From Moniliella sp. 'wahieum' (lineage: Eukaryota; Basidiomycota; Moniliellomycetes; Moniliellales; Moniliellaceae), in NCBI GenBank assembly GCA_003971905.1, contig RSEE01000059.1, forward strand, positions 62,001 through 126,000: a stretch of DNA of 64,000 nucleotides. The letters run 5' to 3'. A program made the position numbers and the translations under genes. This document shows, piece by piece, positions 24,020 to 34,197 of this stretch. Positions within the stretch are counted from its first letter, which is position 1. Each line of letters opens with the position of its first letter. The notes beneath the pieces were generated by a model. The model did not search any database. It saw only the letters and a list, made by a program, of their open reading frames with translations, and had not been told where the DNA came from.

Positions 24020-24155
24020 TTCTGAGCCTGTGACATAGACCCCGCCATGGGAAACTGGCCAGTCTACTGAGCATAGCGCGGTTGATTGTCTCGATTCCGC
24101 AGGGCATCCATACGAGATGGTTGTCATAGAGTAAACCTACTGACTTTGTAGGTTC

Positions 24156-26418
24156 TCATGCTTTGGGCGCAGCCTGCGCAGCCTTCGCAGCTACCAGTGG
24201 GGCGCCCTTTTCCGGACGGAGCGCAGGAGATGGAGGGCCTTGACAACGTTCTGAGCAAACGTGTGGGCAGACGCAGTGGACTCTTAGCCTCGATACCAAA
24301 CTTGAGCAACTTAGATCCGGCGAGGTAGTTGCAGCCGTATCCGTCTGGTAGCCAGCGCCAAAGCCGGTACCGGCAATGCGGTCGCCGGCACTCAGGCCCG
24401 ACGTGGACAAGGTCCAAGTCTGGCTGGCACCCAACGCTTCGTCTGCCAAGAGTGCTGGCACGGGGCCGTCGCGCGCAGGGTCAAAGACCAGTCGCAGCCC
24501 GAGGATGTGACGGTCGATTCCCTTGCCAAAGCTCGAGTCGCGGGTCTGGGCAGTATGTGCGGAGCAAGTTTTGACCAAGGCGGTGTAAAGTTTGGCCGCA
24601 TCAGCTTCGGTATCCTTCCTTCTCCGCGCACCAGGTCCCGGACAAACTCGTAGCTCTCAATTGAAAAGGAACGAATGACGTCGGTCCGGCCGTTCTTGAA
24701 GAAGCGGGTTGAGGCCGTCTCGTACGTAGGGGTCTGACTGCCATAGGTCAAGGCCATAGCGACTTGAAGCACTGTTTGGAGGTAAGCGTCCGGGCTGACT
24801 TTGGCCACCTTCTTGATCCACTCGGCGCCGTACTCGTCAAACCAAAGTACGCGCGCATCACTTTCCACTGCCATGGCCAGTGCTTTACGGGTGGCTTGGT
24901 CAATCGCTTGCGTCAAGCTAGCATCCACATCAAAGTCTCTCCGCACAAAGTGGGCCGAAGCGAGGGAGATGTCAGCCTTGGGGGTCGAGGGCGAGTCGGG
25001 GAAGGGCTGGGTAGGCGGAGGAGTGGCAGGAATCGCAGAGGCATAGTCCGCCATGATACCCGGAATCAACGCATCGACAGGAGAGTGTTCCCCCATCACG
25101 CCTGCACGTCCGTTCGGCTCGACAATCAGAGTCACGGCCTTATCAAACCAGCGGTTCTGTCCGCCGCGGCCTGTGCCATTCTCGTTGCGCACATGCGCAT
25201 TGAGCCAGGCAGGGGACGCGGCCATGGTCGCCTCGCTTCCCTGGGGAGAAGGTAAACCGAAGTGTCGATGGCCAGGGCAAAGAGAGAACGTTGAATCGAC
25301 TGAACCGACTCGACGTTTTGCTTCGACAGCCGTAGTAGTTCTTCCCTCTTGACAGCCCAGGTGTCACGATCGTCGCTGCTCAGCACGCCTACCCCTGGGC
25401 CATCGGGACGAGTCTTGGCGTCGGCGACAAGTGCCTTGAGTCCATCCTCGATCGCTTGAGGGGAGAGGATCTTGCCCGTTTCAGGATCAATCACTTGCAG
25501 TTCATAGTAATTGTTGCGAATGGAGACGGTGATGAAGTAGGCTGGAGGGTCAGATTCGACGGCCTGAGAGACGGGCACGGTAGGCGGCGCAGGGCGTGTG
25601 TTCCAATCGTGAGGGAGCGCAGGGATGCGCGTCACGCCATACAAGTTGGCATATTGGTTCATGCAGAATGGTCCTGCACGCGTCACATCCGGAGCAAGAG
25701 TTTGAGCATCGAGGCGAAGCTTAAACTCAACGTAGCCATGTGAGCCAGGCGGCACGGCGCAGACCCAAGTCCAAGTTGTCCCAGTTGGCCGGACCCAAGA
25801 GGGCGCTGGTGTCGATAACTGTATGGTCGGGAGCGTTGGCTAGCTCGGCAAGCGATACAAACTCATCGCCGGCGTGGGCCACATCGGCCTCGGACTGGAT
25901 GTTGTGTCGGGGGCAAACATGAACCACCAGTTGGAATGGATGAGGAGCGGGACACGCCACTCGTGGTAGGCCTTTTGGAGCCAGAACCGATCGTCCAACC
26001 AGTTATCGGGGGTCGAGGCATCGACATCACGCAGACGCAGCTGCAGAGTATGGGCAATGCTCTTGTCGACAAAACTCCTCGCCCAGGCCTTGCGCTTGGC
26101 CAGCTCCGAGGCGGCAGTTGCGCCAGGCGGCAGCTGGCCCAGCTCCTCCTGCTGGGCAAAGATGGGCTCAAGCGACTTGAGGTACTTGGCGACGGTCTGC
26201 TCCAGGGGCGGCAGAGGCAGGCGAGGCAGCGCGTGCTGGTACTGGAAGGTGCTGGGCGCGGGCTTGTCCTCGGCGCGGCGTGGGCGAGTGACGGACAGAC
26301 GGGCGGGATGGGCCGGGTGGAAGAGACGGCGGGGCGCGGGGGCGAGGGCGAGGGCGCGCAGCACGCGTGGCCGGGCGGCCAGGGCGGGCGCAGAGCAGGC
26401 GGCAACAACCGACAGCAT
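24156..26418 (-). CDS. CAT2: Carnitine O-acetyltransferase, mitochondrial type
   Basis: Transfers acetyl groups between CoA and carnitine, feeding peroxisomal or cytosolic acetyl units to mitochondria. The ATG at 26418 opens an Arg/Ala-rich presequence (MLSVVAACSAPALAARPRVL). Family blocks: LPPLEQTVAKYLKSLEPI, DNWLDDRFWLQKAYHEWRVP, HSNWWFMF, GYVEFKLRLDAQTLAPDVTR with GPFCMNQYANLYGVTRIP, HVRNENGTGRGGQNRWFDK, then the catalytic-His motif GEHSPVDALIPGIMADY (about 25090-25045). After these come ETASTRFFKNGRTDVIRSFS, the acyltransferase end (SSFGKGIDRHILGLRLV) and GFGAGYQTD. The C-terminus ends AKAAQAAPKA at 24156; no PTS1 tripeptide is seen, so the peroxisomal form, if any, is not evident. Frameshifts occur near 25870, 25740, 25240, 24640 and 24350. 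It is divergent from the coiled-coil gene. Confidence 0.9.
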
Positions 26419-26698
26419 GGCGGCCGAGCGGTGGGGGGCGGTGGGCGGAGGCCGAGGCCGAGGGAGGGGTTAGCACCATTCTTGATTGTCCCTTTGCGCC
26501 ACAGCAGCCACCTCGCCCGGGTGCAGCCGGCCCGGAGGAAAGAGTACGATCGATTAACCCCGCACTCTGCGTGTGAAAGCACGCCTGGCCGGCTTCGGAT
26601 AAAGCACAGCGGTGACCGGCTGACCAGTGACCATGACCCGTGAGCCAGGTGACGTAATACCCTGGTCACGTGGCCGTGTTGTGTGTGCTGCGCTCGGC

Positions 26699-26722
26699 AC
26701 GCGTTGGGTTGGATTGACGCGT
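26699..26722 (+). promoter_or_regulatory. Two ACGCGT (MCB-type) boxes
   Basis: ACGCGT occurs at 26699-26704 and 26717-26722, 69-74 and 51-56 bases before the ATG at 26773. ACGCGT is the MluI cell-cycle box bound by MBF in yeasts. This suggests G1/S expression of the coiled-coil gene. The same 26419-26772 spacer must also serve the divergent CAT2. Confidence 0.4.
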
Positions 26723-26772
26723 CGCAGGCAGCCCCAAGGCGTCGTTGCTGTGCCACCACCACCGCTGCCGCC

Positions 26773-29154
26773 ATGGTCATCATCCGCTCCCCGCCGCCCA
26801 GCAAGCGCTGTGTTTGCGTGCACCTGCGCCCGCCGATGACGCCCCGTTCGAGTGGGCGCCCCTTGGCAGTGAGGGCCCCGCCTCCCGCTCTCCGCGTTTC
26901 CCGCTCTGCCTGCTGCTGCCCCGCCGCCCGCTCGACCCGATCCCCCTGCCGCCCGCTCCAAGCCGACGCCCTCCTCCAGCCGGACACGCCAGGCTCCGAA
27001 CGAGAGAGAACGCCCAGTACGGACCCGCTTGAGCACCGGCCGCCGCCCGCACGCGCCCGGCACGTCGACAATCGGCCGCTGCCCACGCTGCCCACGCCTC
27101 TTCTCGTGTGGAGGAGGATGCGGACGCTGAGCGTCCTCCCCCCCCGCGGCACACTGACAATCGGCCGCTCCCTACACTGGCCGCTTCGCCGCGCGAAGCC
27201 CCTCTCGCGACCGGCTTCCGTCGCTTGGTTCGATTGCCGCGTTGAACCGTGCGCGGGACCTGGTACAGGACTGGCACGAACGTGCCTCGCCCGAAAGAGC
27301 CCCCCCCCAGTCCTCAAGTACCTTCCTCGGTACGCGGTCGATCTCAAGTCTCGTCTGTCACGCCCGATACGAGACGTACCCCTGCGCGTCTCTGTCCTCC
27401 CCTGCACCCGCTGCACCCGCTGCACCCTCAGCTCCACTTGCACTTACCCGTTCCACTCCGTCCAGTGCGACGGCTGTGAAAGTCGAGGTCACACCCACGC
27501 CCACCCCGGAAGGGGGAAACGAAGATAAGAGCATCGTGATTCACCCAGGTACGTTTTTTTTTTCTGGCTCGCATCGATGCGATGCGATGATGCGATCTGA
27601 TCCGAAATCGGATCCTGCTAGGCTAGCTGTCCTACTTTTCTTCTTCAGACTCGCCTGCTGAGCCCACTCCTAAACCCAAGCCGTCCAAGATCAAGCCCCC
27701 CTCGGTGATTATGACGCCCACGGGGCGCATGCTACGCCGACGGCGCGTCGGACGCCGGGACGGCGCATCGGCTAGAACCGGCCGCGAGGACGGCGCGCAT
27801 TGAGGCGCATGAGCTTGCGGACCTGCGGCGGCGCGTTCAGGCTCTGGAAAGGGAAAAGGCCGAGCTGAACCAGACGCGGGACCACACTGAAAAGAATGTG
27901 AGGGGTGGGAGTCCGAGGTGGCACGATGGAGGCGATGGCCAACTCGGCCGCAGCTCAAAATAAAGCACGGTCGCACCATTCGCTCGCGCTCTCTGCTTCG
28001 CGCATGGCTAATGCCCACTCCACCATCAAGACCCTCATGGCTGCCAACCAGGTGCGGGAAGCGGACATTGCTCGTGTGGGAGCAGAAACCCGGGCGAGCT
28101 ACACGCAAGCAAGGATGGAGGAACTGTACATGGTACTGGAGCAAGAACGTGCTGAGGCAGCACAAACTGTGACACGTGTGCGCTCCGAAGCTCGCATGGC
28201 AGTGAAGGCGGAGCGTGCTAAAGCGAACAGTCCAATGCGTCCGTACATGCTCAAGAACAAAAGGAACTGGTCGAGTTGGCTGAGCAAGTGGATGCATTAA
28301 CGAACCAAGTGGAGCAGCCCAGCGGGCCGAGACCGATTGGAAGAGAAAGGCGCAGGTGCAGGATAAGAAGTTGGACGAGCTCAAGAAGCAAGTGAAGAAA
28401 CTCAAGGCTGACTTGGCTTCGAAGCCAACATACTTCGACTCGGATGGGCCCCGCTTTGTTGATACAGCAACTACGCCGGCTCGACCGCTTGATTGGAGGA
28501 AACACACTACGCGGCAAGAGGAGGCCGCGGACGGACGAGGAAGAGGAAGAGGCCGAGTCGGCGTGTAGAGCCTGATCCGGAACCTCCCAGTTGTCCACCT
28601 GCCAAAAAGCCCAAAGTCCGTCCGGCTCCCAAGGCGGCCACCTCCCGAGCTGAGACCAAGGCGCCTAGGGGCAAGAAGGTCCTTCTCTGGACCCTGAGGA
28701 AGAGGAGGAGGAGGAGCAAGCGTTTGAAAAGCCAATTCCGCGTGGGAGAAAAGCTTCTGGGACCAAACCCTCTCGCGCAGCTACACGAACCGCCAAGCCC
28801 CCAGCCAAACGAGCTGCCAAGACGCAAACAGCCACTGAGAAGGCGGCTGAAGCATTTGCCCTGGAGGCAGAAAAGTCAGTTGTCCTGCCCCGTGCAATGA
28901 GGAATCGTGACCCGCTTCCGCAAGTCACCGAGACGCTGGACCCAATGCCCGAGCTGGACGCCCAAGGCGGTACCTACTCTGCAGGGCAAAAGAAGAAAAC
29001 GCCGTCTTTTGGGGGAGGCGCAGCGCTTGGATCGCAATTCTTATCGTCCGACTCGGCCCCGTCGTCCTTCCTCCCTCTCGAACTGAGTCCTGTCAAGCCC
29101 ACGTCGAGCCGAGGCAAGAAGGGTGGGTCGTCCGGGTTGTCGCTGTTTGGGTGA
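26773..29154 (+). CDS. Coiled-coil, probably nuclear protein of unknown function
   Basis: Not recognised. The ATG at 26773 (MVIIRSPPPSKRCVCVHLRP) opens a Pro/Ser/Arg-rich region. PEGGNEDKSIVIHP ends exon 1, then an intron runs from the GTACGT donor at 27550 to the CAG at about 27647-27649. Next come PKPKPSKIKPPSVIMTPTGR and a charged coiled-coil region: ELADLRRRVQALEREKAEL (about 27810-27870), RMEELYMVLEQERAEAAQ (about 28115-28165), ELVELAEQVDALTNQVE (about 28260-28310) and KLDELKKQVKKLKADLASK (about 28370-28425). The C-terminal part is basic and acidic by turns (KKPKVRPAPK, DEEEEEAES, EEEEEEQAFEK), consistent with a nuclear protein, and ends SSRGKKGGSSGLSLFG at 29154. Several frameshifts occur. 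Possible classes are kinetochore, spindle or chromatin scaffolds, unproven. Confidence 0.55.
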
Positions 29155-29824
29155 GGAGAGGGGAGGAGAGGGGCACGGCTTGCCCCCCGCTTTTGGTTCT
29201 GTTCTGTTTTGCTTGTTGTTGGCATGCCTTTTTGATGCTTGGCCTTGGGCCTTTTGCCGGTCGATCTGATCCTGATTTCGATTTCGATCCCCCAGCGCAC
29301 CCGGTCGCCCGGCGCTGTGTGTATACCGCCTGGTACTATGAACACGTCTCTGTGCTAGTTGCGCGGTCCTTGGGTGTGGTGTAAGACGGGCAGGCGAGGA
29401 ATGGGGCCATAGGAGTGCAGTGGTACTGGAATCCTGGAGACCGCCTCGGGCTCAGGCCGAAGCACTCGGGAGTCGTGATGCCAATGGCCACTGCCGACGG
29501 TGTGTGTGGCTCCCTTCACTAGGACTAGTGCTTGCCACCGTATGGAGGCCAATGGTTAATGGGGCACTGATGCATGTGACATGGCATGTCACGTGCCCCG
29601 AGGCAGGTTGCAAGTTGCAAGCCAAAAGCACGCATTCCCATTGAAACATTGCACACTGGCCCTCGGTAGGGTTGGATGCGCCGCTGAGAAGCGGCATGGG
29701 GCGCGTGTGCTAATTATTGCGCCGTGGAAATGCGGCGGCGCCGGGAGCGTAGGCTCGGGTGGGTGCACGCCCTAGGCTGCGTTGGCCGCCAGGCTTCGTC
29801 GGCCTGCCTACCCCCACCGTCACG
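29155..29824. other. Spacer and RPS10 promoter
   Basis: No gene is visible. TAGGGTT at 29667-29673, within a CGGTAGGGTTG context followed by TGCGCCGC, lies about 155 bases before the RPS10 ATG and closely matches the context of the box upstream of RPS24 (CGGTAGGGTTGCGCCGC at 2526-2542). Confidence 0.45.
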
Positions 29825-30541
<717 letters not shown>

Positions 30542-31362
30542 GCAGGGACGATCGATGATCAATCATTCACCCTTAAAGCTAAATCGCCGATCGCTCTCGA
30601 CTGTATCCTCGAAACGGTATGGCTCACCCTGAACTAGGTGCGCGCCAGCGTGGGGCTCGACCGCGCGACCTGTACCCGTAAGCTGCCCAAAAGCATGTGC
30701 CTGTCAATCATGCCCTTTGTTACATTCTGAATGCGTGCATCCAGTCAATAGGTGCTCTGGCAGTGGATAGAAAGACGCCTAGAAGGTTGGTGCGAGCGAG
30801 GCAAGGCGGGGTGAATGATGGGGCGTACAAATCAATACAATTGAAGCTTGTCAAGATCACAGTTAAGTGAACGTTGATTAACGCGGCGCCAGGCTGTGCT
30901 AGCACAGCACAGCACCGCCTAAGCCGCCCACGGGCGCTCGGTGGTTGTTCGCGTGGCCCAGGCGCTGTACGCGACGCTGTATGCTGTATGCTGTAGCTGT
31001 ATGCTGCGATCCCCGCCTGCACCTCTCGCTCGGAGGGTCACCACTCTCGCCGGTCGCCGGTCGCCCCGCGTGGGTCCATCGGGTGGCTCGTGCTTGGGCC
31101 CAGCGTCCCTTGATCAGTTCCTCCTCAGGCCGAGGAGGTGCGTTCCATAGTCTTCTCCTGCTCTTTCCTTGTTCCGAAGCTTAGCCCCTGGTAGCGACTG
31201 GTTGCTTGATGCACGATGCTCCTCTGTAGGCGTTGCTGGTTGGCTTAGACACCACCACCACCACCACCACTACCGCCAGTGCGATTGTATCACTCTCGAG
31301 GACGATCCGGCCTCCGGACTGCAGGTCTCATCACCGGTCACCCCGCTCTCCCCAGCACAATA
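30542..31362. other. Spacer between RPS10 and the UBA protein gene
   Basis: No gene is supported. It contains an ATCGATGATCAATCATT motif at about 30550, a GCTGTATGCTGTATGCTGTAG triplet at about 30976-30998, and a CAC/ACC trinucleotide run at 31249-31271 just before the next coding region. Confidence 0.5.
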
Positions 31363-33006
31363 ATGCCGTCGGTGATGATCGTCAACGACACGCTTGTCCC
31401 GCTGCACATTGCGCTGAAGCAGCTCAGTCCTCTGTACTACCACAACAACCTGCCTCCTGGAGGCCATTGCATTTTCCATCCTGGCAAAGTATTCTTTACT
31501 GTGGAAGCGCGCCTGGCGCGTGTAGCCAAGGAAGGAGCGCGGAGTGAAAACGAGTACAATGCGTGGCAAACGTACGTTCCCATCGTCGGGTTCACCCTTG
31601 CTGCTGTCAGTCTCGGAGCTGGGGCAATCTACGTCGCGAGCGCAGCGGCAGCTGCTGGTTCGGTTGCTGGAACCGTAGCGGCGATCAGTGCGGATGTGGC
31701 GACGAAAGCGCCGACACTGCGACGGCTGTACAAGTATGCCAAGCAGGGTCAGCGGGTGGTGCAGGTCGGGCAAGTGATTGGGATGGGGGGAGGTGCTGGG
31801 GCGGTGGCCAAGGCTGCCTTGCCAGAGAACAAGGTGTTTGGCACGATACTTTCCTGGACCGAGTCAGGTCCCAAGGGCAAAGGGCCTGCACCTGCTTCTG
31901 TGCCACCGGGCACGTCTCCTGCGCCCGGTACGGGCGGGAAGGGTATGCAGGCCTCAGTGAGGCAGATGGACCAACCTACGCGCGCACAGCAGCATGTTAC
32001 CCACGTCCTGCACGGTTTGCTGCAAGGCTCGGTGCTCAAGAGTTATGGATGGTACATGAGTCACGATCGGCTTCTGCGCATTGAGGGGGGTCCACGTGCG
32101 GCTGGAGTAGATGGGTATCTGGTGATTGAAACGGACACGTTCCAACCGTTCCGGGTAGTCAATGAGCGGGGCAAAGTGCTCGCTACTGGAAACGAACAGG
32201 TCTCTCTGTCCAAGCAAACGGACGCATTCTCTGACCGGAAAGAGTATCCTCCCGGGTATTCGGTGGAGGACCCGCATGGTTCGGCAAGTGGTGCCAGCAG
32301 CGTACCGACCGATCGCGATCCTTCCCCGATGAACGTGTCGTGGCAGGACAGAGCAGGAGATGCGGGTACCTCTATGGAAAGCAAAGCGGAATGGGGGGAG
32401 TACCTGAGGCAGCAGGCGCTGGTGGAGACGAAAGGGCAAGAAAGCAAACAAGACGAGGTGGAGTTGGTTTGGGAAGAAGACGGGATCCCTCCTGAAGTTT
32501 TGGCCGCGTCGATCCGCGATGCACAAGAAGAATGGGAGCCCTATGCGCATCTGCTGGATGCAGAGGAGGAAGGCAGTCTCTGTTACGAGCCTGTTTCCTG
32601 CTTTACCCCCCTTCACGTCGGGGAGAAGGACAAGCAGATGGAGAGCGGACCGCCTGCGATTCCCCCACGCCCTCAGTACAAGAAGGAAACGATGGATCGC
32701 ACCTATGCACAGGTGAACTCGGAGGTGGATTTGCCCCCCTCGCTGTACTTGGAACCCACGCCGTTAGAAAAGTTGATCGAAATGGGGTACACGTACGACG
32801 AAAGTCGTACGGCTCTCGAACTTCACCACGGCGATCTGGTACGGGCACTGGAGAGCTTGTTACTACAAGAACCAGGAGCGGGAACTTATGCGACCGACCA
32901 CGATCTAACTTCGCAACCGTTCGTCGCACGTTCTTCGCCTGCCATCGACCGAGCGCCTATGGAGCACGGTGCGTCCCAGACGTCATCTTGGGGCACGTCA
33001 GCGTGA
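31363..33006 (+). CDS. UBA-domain protein with hydrophobic alanine/glycine segment
   Basis: An uninterrupted frame of about 547 residues from the ATG at 31363 (MPSVMIVNDTLVPLHIALKQ), which fits better than the ATG 84 bases upstream. The N-terminal 70 residues (LSPLYYHNNLPPGG, VFFTVEARL) resemble a module I recall from uncharacterised basidiomycete proteins. A hydrophobic Ala/Gly-rich stretch follows at about residues 72-115 (VPIVGFTLAAVSLGAGAIYV), possibly a membrane hairpin. The middle is polar and acidic. Near the C-terminus PLEKLIEMGYTYDESRTALE and LVRALESLLL form a UBA fold (about 32763-32870), implying ubiquitin binding. Function is unknown. An in-frame TGA ends the ORF, but the same frame stays open for another 100 codons. 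Confidence 0.78.
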   Translation: MPSVMIVNDTLVPLHIALKQLSPLYYHNNLPPGGHCIFHPGKVFFTVEARLARVAKEGARSENEYNAWQTYVPIVGFTLAAVSLGAGAIYVASAAAAAGSVAGTVAAISADVATKAPTLRRLYKYAKQGQRVVQVGQVIGMGGGAGAVAKAALPENKVFGTILSWTESGPKGKGPAPASVPPGTSPAPGTGGKGMQASVRQMDQPTRAQQHVTHVLHGLLQGSVLKSYGWYMSHDRLLRIEGGPRAAGVDGYLVIETDTFQPFRVVNERGKVLATGNEQVSLSKQTDAFSDRKEYPPGYSVEDPHGSASGASSVPTDRDPSPMNVSWQDRAGDAGTSMESKAEWGEYLRQQALVETKGQESKQDEVELVWEEDGIPPEVLAASIRDAQEEWEPYAHLLDAEEEGSLCYEPVSCFTPLHVGEKDKQMESGPPAIPPRPQYKKETMDRTYAQVNSEVDLPPSLYLEPTPLEKLIEMGYTYDESRTALELHHGDLVRALESLLLQEPGAGTYATDHDLTSQPFVARSSPAIDRAPMEHGASQTSSWGTSA

Positions 33007-33009
33007 CGC

Positions 33010-33312
33010 GTGCTTCCCATCCAGAATCCGCACATGCTCTCGCAGCATGAGGAAATGCCATGGGTCAGTCGCGCCTCGGACCAGGCTAGTAAGGGGCTGG
33101 CTACGCTTGAATCGACGCCGTATGTGGGTAGGTTTGCGCGGACCGCCGTATCGGGCCTACGGTCTCATGGCGAAGCGTGGCTCCAAGGCAACCACACCGG
33201 CCCGGGGACCAAGTGCAAGATTGCCTACCGTGCAGCTCAATCGGCGATTCGTAACCCTGCCCCTCGTACACCTACCACTTCGCGCGCACCCACCTTGCCT
33301 CCTCGCCCGTGA
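33010..33312 (+). other. In-frame continuation after the UBA protein stop codon
   Basis: The frame of the UBA protein continues after its TGA (33004-33006) for 101 codons to 33312, with ordinary composition (MPWVSRASDQASKGLATLES). It could be a readthrough or C-terminal extension, a second exon, or a gene truncated by a sequence error. The TGA context (TGA CGC) is not the strong TGA CTA readthrough context. Confidence 0.35.
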
Positions 33313-33546
33313 GCGTAAAGCTTGAAGCTTCAAGGTCAAGCTTGACTTGGGCTTTCTTGTTGCATGGTTCTTTCGCTTCGCCGCCCACGAGGCACTGAGA
33401 GTAACACTAGTAACACCTGAACCTGACCGCCACAAAAGGACTTTTTTGACGCTGCTGTACGATGCATCCGTCTGTGTACTTGATCGGATACCAATTCCAT
33501 TTCCAGAGATATATCCCCATCGGCCCTGTATATCTGTGTGCAGTTA

Positions 33547-33695
33547 GTCAATGTACAGCCGAGTCAGCCCGCTCTCTGGTGGTGCTTCGCACTGAGAGAG
33601 AGCAACTTGCGCTGACGCCTTCTTAGTCACTGTACTGCCGAGGTCGCCTGCTCTCTGGTGCTTCCCACTGACAGAGTCTCTTGTGCTCACGCTTA
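33547..33695 (+). repeat. Two tandem, diverged 79-base units at the left flank of the long-TIR element
   Basis: Unit 1 starts at 33547 (GTCAATGTACAGCCGAGTCA) and unit 2 at 33626 (GTCACTGTACTGCCGAGGTC). Both continue with a shared GCTCTCTGGTG then CTTCNCACTGANAGAG. The second unit ends where the inverted-repeat element begins. The first 24 bases of unit 1 recur at 37674-37697, just inside the right TIR. Confidence 0.75.
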
Positions 33696-34197
33696 CACGG
33701 GGGGGTGTAAAAAATTAATATTTTGCTTAGATGACCACATCACCCAAAAATGCGTAGAATTTGGTGCGGAACGTTTTTGACATTGTGGCCACATGAGGTT
33801 AAGCGCTTTGGCCCAAGAGGTCAAGCGCTTTGGCCACATGAAGTCAAGCGCTTTGGCCACATGCGCTCAATGGCTTTGGCCACATGCGCTCAAGCCCTTA
33901 GCTCAAATGTGCCCAAACGCTTAGCTGTTGATTGGATGCGTGCTTGTAGGCTCTCCAACCGGCTGGCTGGCATCGATCCAGAACTACTAGATTTATAGGC
34001 AGGGTAGGTATTTTTAGGTATAGAATGCATTCGATGATCGCTGGGAAGCGATGACACGGCAACCACGGTTAGGTGTGACGTCAGACGGAAGCACCACAAC
34101 GTAGTAGAGCAGCGAACGGTTCAGAAAGTGGCAGGTTACTGTGAGGGGAGTGCGCACTAGGGAGAAGCTGGCCAAGTCAGCAGCAGCATAGGGTTAG
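33696..34197. repeat. Left terminal inverted repeat
   Basis: Matches the reverse complement of 37710-38164 with small indels. It has extra subterminal units compared with the right copy. Confidence 0.88.
33785..33895 (+). repeat. Subterminal tandem units AAGCGCTTTGGCCACATG
   Basis: Five or so units of about 22 bases in the left TIR (GGTTAAGCGCTTTGGCC, GTCAAGCGCTTTGGCCACAT, CTCAATGGCTTTGGCCACAT and variants). Two to three related units lie in the right TIR (38005-38085). Arrays of this kind are typical of transposase-binding sites. Confidence 0.75.

Noticed and set aside
25863-27443. 526-residue minus-strand open frame across CAT2 and its upstream region
   Set aside because: Arg/Ser-rich shadow in another frame of CAT2 and antisense to the coiled-coil gene; no domain.
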